Positions 17,389 to 28,006 of a DNA stretch of 64,000 nucleotides are shown in pieces; positions within the stretch are counted from its first letter, which is position 1, and each line of letters begins with the position of its first letter. A program made the position numbers and the translations under genes. The notes beneath the pieces are model-generated. The model saw only the letters and a program-made list of their open reading frames with translations, had not been told where the DNA came from and did no database searches. Origin of the DNA: Intrasporangium oryzae NRRL B-24470 (GTDB lineage Bacteria > Actinomycetota > Actinomycetes > Actinomycetales > Dermatophilaceae); assembly GCF_000576595.1 (NCBI RefSeq), contig NZ_AWSA01000009.1, positions 55,378 through 119,377 on the forward strand, written 5' to 3'.

Positions 17389-19158
17389 ATGGCTGAGACG
17401 GACGTGCAGCGCGAACGCGCCGTGGACGCCGGCGGCGCGACCCGGCATACGACCTCTCGACGGTGGCGGGGCACGGCCCGAGCCGTCGGCGCGTGGGTGA
17501 CGACGGCGCTCGCGGTCCTTCTCGTCTGGGTCACCCTCACCGGACCGGACCCGGGAGGCACCCTCGGGCTCGCCGCCTTCGCGCGGATCCCGCTCGAAGG
17601 CGTCCTCCTCGTCGGGCTCGTCCTGCTGCTCCCGCCACGCGCCCGGGGATGGACGGCGATCCTCCTCGGGCTGGCCCTCGCCCTGCTGACGATCGTCCGG
17701 ATGACGAACGCCGCCTTCCTCGCGTCGCTCGGCCGCCCGTTCGACCCGCTGACCGACTGGAGCTACTTCGGGGCGGCCGTCAACCTGCTCGGTGACTCGA
17801 TCGGCCAGAGCACTGCTCGGCTCGCCCTGGCAGGGGTGGTCGTCCTGTGCGTCGCCCTGCTCGTGCTCGTCCCGCTCGCCCTCCGCCGGGTCGGACGGGT
17901 CGTGAACCGGCACCGGGTCGGCTCGATCCGGGCCGTCGTCGCGCTCGGCCTCGTCTGGCTGCTCTGCGCGGCTCTCGGGCTCCAGCTCGCCCCCGGCACG
18001 ACGGTCGCCTCGACGGGCGCGGTGAGAGCGGCATACGGCGAGGTCGGCCTCGTCCGCGCGGCCGTCGAGGACGGCCGGGCCTTCACGACGGCCTCCGCGG
18101 TCGACCCCTTCACGGCCACCCCGGGGGACGAGCTGCTCACGGGTCTCCGGGGCAAGGACGTCCTGCTCGTGTTCGTCGAGAGCTACGGGCGGGTGGCGAT
18201 CGAGGGCTCGGCGGAGCGGGACCTGGTCGACCCGGTGCTCGACGCGGGAACGACGCAGCTGGGCAGGGCCGGGTTCTCCGCGCGGAGCGCCTTCCTCACC
18301 TCTCCGACCTTCGGCGGGTTCAGCTGGCTCGCCCACTCCACCCTCCAGTCCGGGCTCTGGGTCAACAGCGGCCAGCGCTACACCGACGTCGTGTCGAGCG
18401 ACCGCTTCACGCTCAGCCAGGCGTTCAGGCGCGCCGGGTGGCGCACCGTCGGCGACGTGCCGTCGAACGTGTACCCGTGGCCGGTCGGGACGTCGTTCTA
18501 CCACTACGACCAGCTCTACGACTCCCGCGACGTGGGCTACGTCGGCCCGGTCTTCGGCTATGCCCGGATGCCCGACCAGTACGCCCTCGCCGCCCTCCAC
18601 CGGGCTGAGCTGGCCAAGCCCGACCACAGGCCCGTCATGGCCGAGATCGACCTCGCCTCGAGCCACGCCCCCTGGGCTCCCCTGCCGCACCTGGTCGACT
18701 GGGCGGCTCTCGGGGACGGGTCGGTCTTCGATCCGATGCCGGCGCAGAGCCCCTCGTGGCGGTACGTCTGGAGCGACCCCTCCCGGGTCCGGGCCGCCTA
18801 CGCCCAGTCCATCGCCTACGCGCTGAGCGCGGTCATCTCGTTCATCCAGACCCACCCCGACCCCAACCTCGTGGTCGTGATGCTCGGCGACCACCAGCCG
18901 GCGAGCATCGTCTCCGGGCAGGGCGCGAGCCACGACGTGCCCGTCACCGTCATCGCTCACGACCCCGCGACCCTGGACCGGATCTCCCCCTGGGGGTGGC
19001 AGGACGGGATGCGGCCCGGTACCGGGGCCCCGGTCTGGCGCATGGACACCTTCCGGGACCGATTCCTCACCGCGTTCGGGTCCCAGCCCTCCCACCCGAC
19101 CCAGCCCTCCCACCCCCTCCCGGTTCGATGTATCACCGCGTGCTCTGGGGTGCGGTGA
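17389..19158 (+). CDS. Membrane sulfatase / phosphoglycerol-transferase-like protein
   Basis: The 589-residue protein starts after GGGAGGAACGCG. About five membrane helices fill residues 30-205, followed by an extracytoplasmic alkaline-phosphatase-fold domain: KDVLLVFVESYGRVAIEG (metal-site segment), SPTFGGFSWLAHSTLQSGLW (nucleophile region), EIDLASSHAPWAPLP and NLVVVMLGDHQP (metal-site DHQ). The layout recalls LtaS-type enzymes. The final ~20 residues run through a SHPTQPSHP repeat and into a hairpin, so the natural C-terminus was probably replaced. With the CDP-alcohol enzyme it may modify a phosphoglycerol- or sugar-phosphate-bearing lipid. Confidence 0.8.
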   Translation: MAETDVQRERAVDAGGATRHTTSRRWRGTARAVGAWVTTALAVLLVWVTLTGPDPGGTLGLAAFARIPLEGVLLVGLVLLLPPRARGWTAILLGLALALLTIVRMTNAAFLASLGRPFDPLTDWSYFGAAVNLLGDSIGQSTARLALAGVVVLCVALLVLVPLALRRVGRVVNRHRVGSIRAVVALGLVWLLCAALGLQLAPGTTVASTGAVRAAYGEVGLVRAAVEDGRAFTTASAVDPFTATPGDELLTGLRGKDVLLVFVESYGRVAIEGSAERDLVDPVLDAGTTQLGRAGFSARSAFLTSPTFGGFSWLAHSTLQSGLWVNSGQRYTDVVSSDRFTLSQAFRRAGWRTVGDVPSNVYPWPVGTSFYHYDQLYDSRDVGYVGPVFGYARMPDQYALAALHRAELAKPDHRPVMAEIDLASSHAPWAPLPHLVDWAALGDGSVFDPMPAQSPSWRYVWSDPSRVRAAYAQSIAYALSAVISFIQTHPDPNLVVVMLGDHQPASIVSGQGASHDVPVTVIAHDPATLDRISPWGWQDGMRPGTGAPVWRMDTFRDRFLTAFGSQPSHPTQPSHPLPVRCITACSGVR

Positions 19159-19170
19159 TACATCGAAACG
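19121..19170 (+). terminator. Inverted repeat spanning the sulfatase stop codon
   Basis: Two 19-base arms (19121-19139 and 19152-19170) pair with one mismatch around a 12-base loop. The sulfatase stop (19156-19158) is in the right arm, so the last codons are part of the hairpin. It probably terminates the sulfatase transcript; it may also be an inserted palindromic element. Confidence 0.65.
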
Positions 19171-19257
19171 GGGCGGGGGTGAACCACGGCGTCGCGGCAT
19201 TCGTCGTCATCGGTGAGGGCCCGCTCCCCGGGGGGCCACCTGCGGAAGGAGAACGCC

Positions 19258-19668
19258 ATGACCCTGCGAGTGCTGGCCGCGGTGGGGGTGCTCGTCTCGG
19301 CCGCGGTCCATCTCAAGCTGTGGTGGGTCGACGGCTTCCGTGACATCGCGGTGATCGGCCCGTCGTTCCTGCTCAACGCGATCGCCGGCGTGGTCATCGC
19401 GGTGCTGCTGCTCGCCTGGCGGCACTGGGTCCCGCTCGTCCTCGCGATCGGGTTCGGCGCAGCGACGCTCGGGGCGTTCGTCATCTCCGCCACGGTCGGG
19501 CTGTTCGGCGTGCACGAGGTCTGGACCGGGGCAGCGGTCCTCTCGGCTGCAGCGTCCGAGGTGCTCGCGATCGTCGCCGGCGCCCTGGCGCTGTGGCGCG
19601 AGAAGCCCTGGGCGGCGCGCGAGCCGCTCCGCGGAGAGGCCCAGGTCGGCGGCGCCCGCCTCCGCTGA
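19258..19668 (+). CDS. Small four-helix membrane protein
   Basis: AAGGAG lies 6 bases before ATG 19258. The 136-residue protein has four hydrophobic segments (about residues 5-20, 33-55, 60-85 and 90-115), an early [12 protein letters not shown] turn and a basic C-terminal tail. This arrangement is common in small actinobacterial membrane proteins annotated as hypothetical. No catalytic residues are seen. It precedes the glycyl-tRNA synthetase gene by about 150 bases and is probably separately transcribed. Confidence 0.75.
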   Translation: MTLRVLAAVGVLVSAAVHLKLWWVDGFRDIAVIGPSFLLNAIAGVVIAVLLLAWRHWVPLVLAIGFGAATLGAFVISATVGLFGVHEVWTGAAVLSAAASEVLAIVAGALALWREKPWAAREPLRGEAQVGGARLR

Positions 19669-19817
19669 GCCCGGCACGGCCCCTCACACGGCCGGTCGTC
19701 GGACGGGCCGGTCCGGAGGACGGCAAGTATTGTGGGCCCGCCGGACTCCCGTCCGGGCACGGACCGTGCGGCGCCCGCGAGCGCCCGGTCCCGCACGCCG
19801 CCTCCCGGATGAGAGAC

Positions 19818-22862
<3,045 letters not shown>

Positions 22863-22940
22863 CCGACGCCGGTCACGGACCGCGCCGGCCGCGCGCGAGG
22901 GCCACGGGCTGAGCGCGAGCCCGCCCAGCGGCATACGACA

Positions 22941-22971
22941 GAGAGCCCCCGCCACGACGGCGGGGGCTCTC
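22941..22971 (+). terminator. Strong terminator after glyQS
   Basis: A perfect 13-bp stem (22941-22953 with 22959-22971), mostly G-C, with a 5-base loop, 79 bases after the glyQS stop. It can also serve the convergent CsbD gene at 23123. Confidence 0.85.
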
Positions 22972-23122
22972 TCGCGTTCGACGAGGCCGTATGCCGCTCA
23001 GCGCGGTCGCGCGGGAGCCGCGTGCTCCCATGGGGCCGGAGACGGCTGGAGCGGGGAGTCCGGAGCGGGGACGGCAGCGAGCCGAGCCCCCGAGGGAACC
23101 CGGCCCGCCCCACCCGGGAACG

Positions 23123-23317
23123 TCAGCGGTCGAAGGCGTCCTTCACGTCTCGGCCGGCGTCCTTGAGCTGCTCACCCCGCTGCTTGAGGTCGGCGTCGGC
23201 CTGGTCGACCTTGCCCTCCGCCTCGAGCCGCTCGTTGTCCGTGACCTTCCCGGTGGCTTCCTTGACCTTGCCCTTGGCGTCCTCGCCCAGGTTTCGGGCC
23301 TTGTCCGTCGCACCCAT
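23123..23317 (-). CDS. CsbD family stress protein
   Basis: The 64-residue hydrophilic protein reads GATDKARNLGEDAKGKVKEA then TGKVTDNERLEAEGKVDQAD, the repeated AKGKVKEATGK pattern of the CsbD/YjbJ family. These proteins are abundant under general stress and in stationary phase; their role is not known, but they are largely helical or disordered. AAAGGAG precedes ATG 23317. It is divergent from the CDF gene, with 120 bases between. Confidence 0.92.
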   Translation of the reverse strand: MGATDKARNLGEDAKGKVKEATGKVTDNERLEAEGKVDQADADLKQRGEQLKDAGRDVKDAFDR

Positions 23318-23437
23318 GTCGGCGCTCCTTTCGTCGTGAACAGGTCATGGGCCCCCTACCCGAATGGCCCCGATCGTCACCAAGCGCCCGATCGGACAGG
23401 CGGCCCGTGCTGTCGGGGGACTTTGAGACACTGGGGT

Positions 23438-24514
23438 GTGTCCACGACTCCACCCTCCGTCCCGTTGCCCGTCGCAGATCGAATCCCACAGACCCGAGAC
23501 CTGAGCCGTTTCGCCTACCTGTCGATCGCGGCCGCGATCGTGACGATCACGCTCAAGGTCGTGGCGTGGCAGATCACCGGCTCGGTGGGTCTGCTCTCCG
23601 ACGCGGCCGAGTCGGTCGTCAACCTCGTCGCAGCGGTCGCGGTCCTCATCGCCCTCAAGGTGGCGGCGATGCCGGCGGACAAGAACCACCACTTCGGGCA
23701 CAGCAAGGCCGAGTACTTCTCCGCCGCGCTCGAGGGCCAGATGATCTTCATCGCCGCCCTGGTGATCATGTGGACCGCGGTCGAGCGGTTCCTGCACCCG
23801 CAGCCGATCGAGAACGTCGGGATCGGCCTCGGGATCTCGGTCTTCGCCTCCGCCATCAACGGCGGCGTCTCCATCGTGCTCCTCCGCGCCGGACGTAAGC
23901 ACCGCTCGCTCACCCTGACGGCCGACGGCAAGCACCTGATGACCGACGTGTGGACCTCGGCCGGTGTCGTCGTCGGCGTCCTCCTCGTCGGGATCACCGG
24001 CATCCAGCGGCTCGACCCGATCATCGCCTTCCTCGTCGGCCTCAACATCGTCATCACCGGCTGGAAGCTCCTCCAGGAGTCCGTCGAGGGGCTCATGGAC
24101 GTCGCCATGTCGAAGGAGGACAACCGCGAGATCGCCGAGATCCTGGCCGGGTTCGTCACCTCCGAGGTCCACTTCCACGCGCTGCGCACGCGCGTCGCCG
24201 GACACCACCGCTTCGCCGAGGTCCATGTCCTCGTCCCGGGAGCCTGGACCGTCCAGCAGGGACACGACCTCATGGAGGAGGTCGAGACCGCCGTCCACGA
24301 GCGCTTCGGCGAGATCGCCCTCACCTGCCACCTCGAGCCGTCCGAGGACCCCCGCGCCTACGGCGACTACGCGGCCGAGTTCCCCGTGCCGACGCACGAG
24401 GACATCGTGGCGGCCCACGGGTCGACTCCGGGCACCGGTGCCGGCACGACGCCCGGCGCGACGGATCGGGCGGCGGGCGGCGCACCGGGCGGTGCGACGG
24501 GGACCGCGCGGTGA
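23438..24514 (+). CDS. Cation diffusion facilitator family transporter
   Basis: The 358-residue protein starts at GTG 23438. It has six membrane helices and the CDF signature SVGLLSDAAESVVNLVAAVA (metal-binding D in helix 2, with HFGHSKAEYFSA following) and LTADGKHLMTDVWTSAGVVV (HxxxD in helix 5). The cytosolic C-terminal domain carries FHALRTRVAGHHRFAEVHVL. It exports divalent metal (Zn, Fe, Co or Mn) by proton exchange; NHHFGHSK and the E/N positions do not settle the metal. A Gly/Thr/Ala-rich tail ends the protein. The next gene begins 18 bases later. Confidence 0.92.
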   Translation: MSTTPPSVPLPVADRIPQTRDLSRFAYLSIAAAIVTITLKVVAWQITGSVGLLSDAAESVVNLVAAVAVLIALKVAAMPADKNHHFGHSKAEYFSAALEGQMIFIAALVIMWTAVERFLHPQPIENVGIGLGISVFASAINGGVSIVLLRAGRKHRSLTLTADGKHLMTDVWTSAGVVVGVLLVGITGIQRLDPIIAFLVGLNIVITGWKLLQESVEGLMDVAMSKEDNREIAEILAGFVTSEVHFHALRTRVAGHHRFAEVHVLVPGAWTVQQGHDLMEEVETAVHERFGEIALTCHLEPSEDPRAYGDYAAEFPVPTHEDIVAAHGSTPGTGAGTTPGATDRAAGGAPGGATGTAR

Positions 24515-24532
24515 CGGGCCGGTGAGGCTGCG

Positions 24533-25078
24533 GTGACCGCCGAGCACGTCGACCGCGTCGCGACCGTCGAGGGGACCGAGCACGTCGTCGTCCCGTCACC
24601 GATCGGCGAGCTCACCGTCGTCGCGGAGGGTGGGTCGATCACCCACCTGCTCATGGACGCCGCGAAGTACCGACCCGACGACGACACGCTCGGCCGGCCC
24701 GGCGACCCGGCCGCCGAGCCGTTCGCGAGCGCGGCGCTGCAGCTCGGCCAGTACTTCGCCGGGGAGCGGACCGAGTTCGACCTGCCCCTGGCGCCCCGCG
24801 GCGACGAGTTCCACCAGAAGGTCTGGGCGCTCCTGCGCGAGATCCCCTACGGCGAGACCCGCTCCTACGGCGACCTCGCCCGGGCCCTCGGCGACCGCAA
24901 CCTCGCCCAGGCCGTCGGCACGGCCAACGGCCGCAACCCGATCGCCGTCGTCGTGCCGTGCCACCGCGTCATCGGCGCCGACGGCTCCCTCGTGGGGTAT
25001 GCCGGGGGCCTCGACCGCAAGCGCTTCCTCCTCTCGCTCGAGGAGCCTCCCGCCGACGAGGTCGGCCGCCTCTTCTGA
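24533..25078 (+). CDS. ogt: Methylated-DNA--protein-cysteine methyltransferase
   Basis: The 181-residue protein has the MGMT active site VVVPCHRVIGADGSLVGYAG with the acceptor Cys, preceded by FHQKVWALLREIPYGETRSY and GDLARALGDRNLAQAVGTAN (DNA-binding helix). It takes the alkyl group from O6-alkylguanine onto its own cysteine, a one-time repair. GTG 24533 starts 18 bases after the CDF stop, so the two may be co-transcribed. A second, different MGMT lies at 25906. Confidence 0.92.
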   Translation: MTAEHVDRVATVEGTEHVVVPSPIGELTVVAEGGSITHLLMDAAKYRPDDDTLGRPGDPAAEPFASAALQLGQYFAGERTEFDLPLAPRGDEFHQKVWALLREIPYGETRSYGDLARALGDRNLAQAVGTANGRNPIAVVVPCHRVIGADGSLVGYAGGLDRKRFLLSLEEPPADEVGRLF

Positions 25079-25133
25079 TAGCCGCCCGGGCGCGCTTCTC
25101 CCGTCGACCCGGCCCAGCGGCATACCTCTGCCC

Positions 25134-25215
25134 CCTCCCTCCGGGGCGCCCCCTCCCTCGGGGGCTCCGCGCACCCTCCCTCCGGGGTGCCCCCTCCCTC
25201 GGGGGCTCCGCGCAC
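25134..25215. repeat. Two 41-bp direct repeats
   Basis: The unit, made of CCTCCCTCCGGGG, GCCCCCTCCCTCGGGGG and CTCCGCGCAC, occurs twice head to tail with one difference (C to T after GGGG). The pyrimidine-rich strand could form unusual structures. Confidence 0.75.
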
Positions 25216-25226
25216 CCTCCCCCGCG

Positions 25227-25298
25227 AAGTGAACGCGGTGTTCGGTGCCGAACTCAGCGGTACACCACTGAGTTCGGCACCGAACACCGCGTTCACTT
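25227..25298. repeat. 72-bp palindromic element, copy 1
   Basis: Arms of 35 bases (25227-25261 and 25264-25298) pair with a single mismatch around a 2-base centre. A near-identical element is at 36347-36418. The two copies differ at a paired position (C-G here, T-A there), so the structure is kept while the sequence changes. Confidence 0.85.
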
Positions 25299-25415
25299 GG
25301 CAGGTGTGATGGGGGGAACTGGCAGGGGGACCGGGCACGGCAGAAAGAGGCGAGTGCGTCGGCGTGGGATGCTGGGCCGACCTCACACGCGCGCGGGTCG
25401 GAGCGTCTACAGGGC

Positions 25416-25913
25416 ATGAAGCAACCGTTCGAGCAGGCCGTCGCAGACCACGGCGCCGTCGTGCTGCGCGTCTGTCGCGCCGTCGTCGGCCCGGACGACG
25501 CCGAGGACGCGTGGTCCGAGGCCTTCCTCTCGGCCCTGCGCGCCTGGCCCGAGCTGCCCGACGACGCCAACGTCCGGGCCTGGCTCGTCACGATCGCGCA
25601 CCGCAAGGCGATCGACGTGCGACGGGCCCAGGCACGCCGCGCGATCCCCGTCGAGGCGCTCCCCGAACAACCGACAAGACATGAAGACGGGCCCGAGGGC
25701 GCCCTGCCCGACGACGCCCTCTGGTCGGCGCTCGCCGGCCTACCCGACAAGCAACGGCTCTGTGTCGCCTACCACCACGTCGCGGGCCTGCCCCACGCCG
25801 ACGTCGCAGGCCTCGTGGGCGGCACCGCAGCGGCCGCCCGGCGCGCGGCCGCCGACGGCATCGCAGCACTGCGCCGCACCTACCTCTTGGATGGAGTGAG
25901 TTCCCATGTCTGA
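25416..25913 (+). CDS. ECF RNA polymerase sigma factor
   Basis: The 165-residue protein has sigma region 2 (VVLRVCRAVVGPDDAEDAWS then EAFLSALRAWPELP, VRAWLVTIAHRKAIDVRRAQ) and region 4 (LWSALAGLPDKQRLCVAYHH then VAGLPHADVAGLVGGTAAAA). It is shorter and more divergent than the other two sigma factors in the window. Its end overlaps the following MGMT gene by 8 bases. No anti-sigma gene is adjacent, so the partner protein may play the regulatory role. Confidence 0.85.
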   Translation: MKQPFEQAVADHGAVVLRVCRAVVGPDDAEDAWSEAFLSALRAWPELPDDANVRAWLVTIAHRKAIDVRRAQARRAIPVEALPEQPTRHEDGPEGALPDDALWSALAGLPDKQRLCVAYHHVAGLPHADVAGLVGGTAAAARRAAADGIAALRRTYLLDGVSSHV

Positions 25914-26517
25914 CCGGGTGATCGAAGCCCTCGGCCGCAAGTCCGCCACGGACGACGTTGTCCTCGAGTCCTTGCGCGAGCGCCTGCTCGCTCGCGCTGC
26001 CGACGATGCTCTCGTCGACGTCACGTACCGCACCGTCGACTCCCCCGTCGGCCGGTTGCTCGTCGCCGCAACGGACGCCGGACTCGTCCGGGTCGCGTAC
26101 GAGTCGGAGGACCACGACCACGTCCTCGCCTCACTCGCGACGAGCATCGGATCCCGGATCCTGAAGAACGCCAAGGGTTTCGACGAGATCGCGCGTGAGC
26201 TCGACGACTACTTCGCCGGCCGGCGCCGGACGTTCGACGTGCCTGTCGACCTTCGGCTGGCGCGCGGGTTCCGGCTCGAGGTCCTGCATCACCTCCAGCA
26301 CATCCCGTACGGCTCGACGGAGAGCTACGGCCAGGTCGCGCTCGCCGCGGGCAACCCGCGCGCGGTCCGGGCGGTCGGCACGGCGTGCGCGACGAACCCC
26401 CTCCCGCTCGTCGTCCCGTGCCACCGCGTAGTCCGGTCCGACGGGACCCTCGGCGGCTACCTCGGCGGCCTGGCCGCCAAGGAGTACCTCCTCGCCCTCG
26501 AGTCCGCCGCCGCGTGA
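25906..26517 (+). CDS. O6-methylguanine methyltransferase with an extra N-terminal helix, coupled to an ECF sigma factor
   Basis: The first ~38 residues (MSDRVIEALGRKSATDDVVL, ESLRERLLARAADDALVD) form a charged helical extension not present in the MGMT at 24533. The rest is a normal MGMT: VDSPVGRLLVAATDAGLVRV, FRLEVLHHLQHIPYGSTESY, and the active site PLVVPCHRVVRSDGTLGGYL with the acceptor Cys. The 8-base overlap with the sigma gene implies fixed stoichiometry. The extension could bind the sigma factor and make the protein an alkylation sensor, as Ada does for its own promoter by a different route; this is inference. Confidence 0.88.
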   Translation: MSDRVIEALGRKSATDDVVLESLRERLLARAADDALVDVTYRTVDSPVGRLLVAATDAGLVRVAYESEDHDHVLASLATSIGSRILKNAKGFDEIARELDDYFAGRRRTFDVPVDLRLARGFRLEVLHHLQHIPYGSTESYGQVALAAGNPRAVRAVGTACATNPLPLVVPCHRVVRSDGTLGGYLGGLAAKEYLLALESAAA

Positions 26518-26543
26518 GCCCGGGCCTGCGCGCCGCCGTCCGA

Positions 26544-26727
26544 CGCCACAACAACTCCGCCCCGGCGGACAAGCACCGGCCCCGACGCGCCGAACGCCAC
26601 AACAACTCCGCCCCGGCGGACAAGCACCGGCCCCGACGCGCCGAACCCCGCAATAACTCCGCCCCGGCGGACAAGCTCCAGCCCGTATGACGCGCCGAAC
26701 CCCGCAACAACTCCGCCCCGGCGGACC
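26544..26727. repeat. 51-bp tandem repeat, about 3.5 copies
   Basis: Units begin at 26544, 26595, 26646 and 26700 (periods 51, 51 and 54). Each holds the hairpin core TCCGCCCCGGCGGA preceded by CAACAAC or CAATAAC. The first two copies are identical; later ones drift. The period is 17 codons and frames are open through it on both strands, but it follows the MGMT stop and no start supports translation. Confidence 0.85.
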
Positions 26728-26791
26728 TCCTGGACCTGACGAGGCCGCCAGCCCTGCGCCACGATGGGCGCATGTGCACCGAGAGCCTCCG

Positions 26792-27346
26792 ATGAGCTGG
26801 CCGGTACGCCAGACCCGCGTCGCCTACGAGAACCCCTGGATCGTCGTCCACGAGGACGTCGTCACCCGCCCGGACGGAACCGAGGGCCTCTACGGCGTCG
26901 TCGAGGTGCGTCGTCCAGCGGTCTTCGTCGTGGCCCTGACCGACGACGACGAGGTCGTGCTCGTGACCGTCGACCGGCACACCGTCGGATCCTCGATCGA
27001 GGTCCCCGCCGGCGGCACCGATGGGCAGGACCCCCTCGTCGCCGCCCAGCGGGAGCTCGCGGAGGAGACCGGGCTCGCGGCCTCGGAGTGGCGTCGGATC
27101 GGCGGCATGGACGCCCTCAACGGCATCTGCCGGGCGCCCGAGCACGTCTTCCTCGCCACCGGCCTCTCCCCCGCCCCCGGCATCAAGGGCCGTGACGTCC
27201 AGGACCGGGAGGAGGAGGGCATCAGCCACGTCCGCCGGGTCCCCCTCACCGAGGTCGTCGCCCTGGTCCGCGACGGCGCGATCACCGACAGTGAGACCCT
27301 CGCCGCCCTGCTGCACGCCCTCGTCGCGCTGGGACGGGTCGGCTGA
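26792..27346 (+). CDS. Nudix hydrolase (ADP-ribose pyrophosphatase-like)
   Basis: The 184-residue protein has the Nudix box GGTDGQDPLVAAQRELAEET then GL, with the catalytic REL-x-EE-x-G core; the first Glu of the classical box is replaced by Asp/Gln. The N-terminal WIVVHEDVVTRPDGTEGLYG and a final ALVALGRVG fit the ADP-ribose/NDP-sugar pyrophosphatase type. ATG 26792 is chosen because the sequence before it runs into the tandem repeat. A GTG or other start slightly upstream cannot be excluded. Confidence 0.85.
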   Translation: MSWPVRQTRVAYENPWIVVHEDVVTRPDGTEGLYGVVEVRRPAVFVVALTDDDEVVLVTVDRHTVGSSIEVPAGGTDGQDPLVAAQRELAEETGLAASEWRRIGGMDALNGICRAPEHVFLATGLSPAPGIKGRDVQDREEEGISHVRRVPLTEVVALVRDGAITDSETLAALLHALVALGRVG

Positions 27347-27502
27347 GCAGGAGCCGGCCCAGCGGCATACCGGCTGGACTGTCCTTCAGACGCGGAAGCG
27401 ACATGCAACGGTTCGCGCCGCCGCGGTGTCTCAGCAGGTGTAGGACGTGACACGACCGTCCCGGGCAGCGCACCGGGGGCGGCCCAACCGACCGGGGAGC
27501 TG

Positions 27503-28006
27503 ATGAGACGCACGGACGAGGCGGCGTTCCGCGCATTCGTCGTCGAGCGGCAGACGATGCTGCGGCGGCGCGCGTTCCTGCTGTGCGGGAACTGGGCCGA
27601 CGGCGACGAGCTCGTCCAGGAGGCGCTCGCCCGGGTGTACGTCGCGTGGCCGCGGATCAGCCTCGGCGCAGAGACCGCCTACACGCGCCGCACGATGATG
27701 AACCTCTACCTCAACGACCAGCGACGACGGCGCCGCGAGGTCCTCACCGACACCACCCCCGAGCCGCCGGCGAACGACCACGACCACGCCCTCGCGATGA
27801 CCCTCAACGGGCTGCTCGCCGACCTGCCCGACAAGCAGCGCGCCATCCTCGTCCTGCGCTTCTGGGAGGACCTCACCGTGCCCCAGATCGCCGAGTGCAC
27901 CGGGGTCGCCGAGGGCACCATCAAGAGCCAGATCTCGCGCGGCCTCGCGGCCTTGCGGACCCGGCTCGCCGAACCACCCCTGACCGGAGCGGGAGCAGCG
28001 ACATGA
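27503..28006 (+). CDS. SigE-family ECF sigma factor
   Basis: The 167-residue protein reads EAAFRAFVVERQTMLRRRAF, LLCGNWADGDELVQEALARV, and region 4 LADLPDKQRAILVLRFWEDL then TVPQIAECTGVAEGTIKSQI. This is the SigE-family pattern common in actinobacteria, usually paired with a membrane protein downstream. GGGGAG lies 4 bases before ATG 27503. The stop overlaps the next start (ATGA). A GCAAC word at 27405 and TCTCA at 27429 might be an ECF promoter, but the match is weak. Confidence 0.9.
   Translation: MRRTDEAAFRAFVVERQTMLRRRAFLLCGNWADGDELVQEALARVYVAWPRISLGAETAYTRRTMMNLYLNDQRRRRREVLTDTTPEPPANDHDHALAMTLNGLLADLPDKQRAILVLRFWEDLTVPQIAECTGVAEGTIKSQISRGLAALRTRLAEPPLTGAGAAT

Larger units (their letters stand above)
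25079..25415. other. Repeat-filled intergenic stretch between two MGMT units
   Basis: No gene was found. The stretch holds one AGCGGCATAC word (25116), two 41-base tandem repeats rich in CCTCCC and GGGG (25134-25174, 25175-25215), and a 72-bp palindrome (25227-25298). The promoter of the ECF sigma gene at 25416 should lie in the last 100 bases, but no clear consensus is seen. Confidence 0.6.

Noticed and set aside
16471..19200. 909-codon open frame on the minus strand
   Set aside because: It is antisense to the CDP-alcohol and sulfatase genes, rich in Arg/Gly/Glu low-complexity runs, without domains; a GC-rich shadow.
19669..19817. T-box riboswitch before glyQS
   Set aside because: The conserved T-box sequence (AGGGTGG-type) and antiterminator pairing are not seen.
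26544..26727. Possible CRISPR array
   Set aside because: Whole 51-base units repeat head to tail with no unique spacers and no cas genes nearby.
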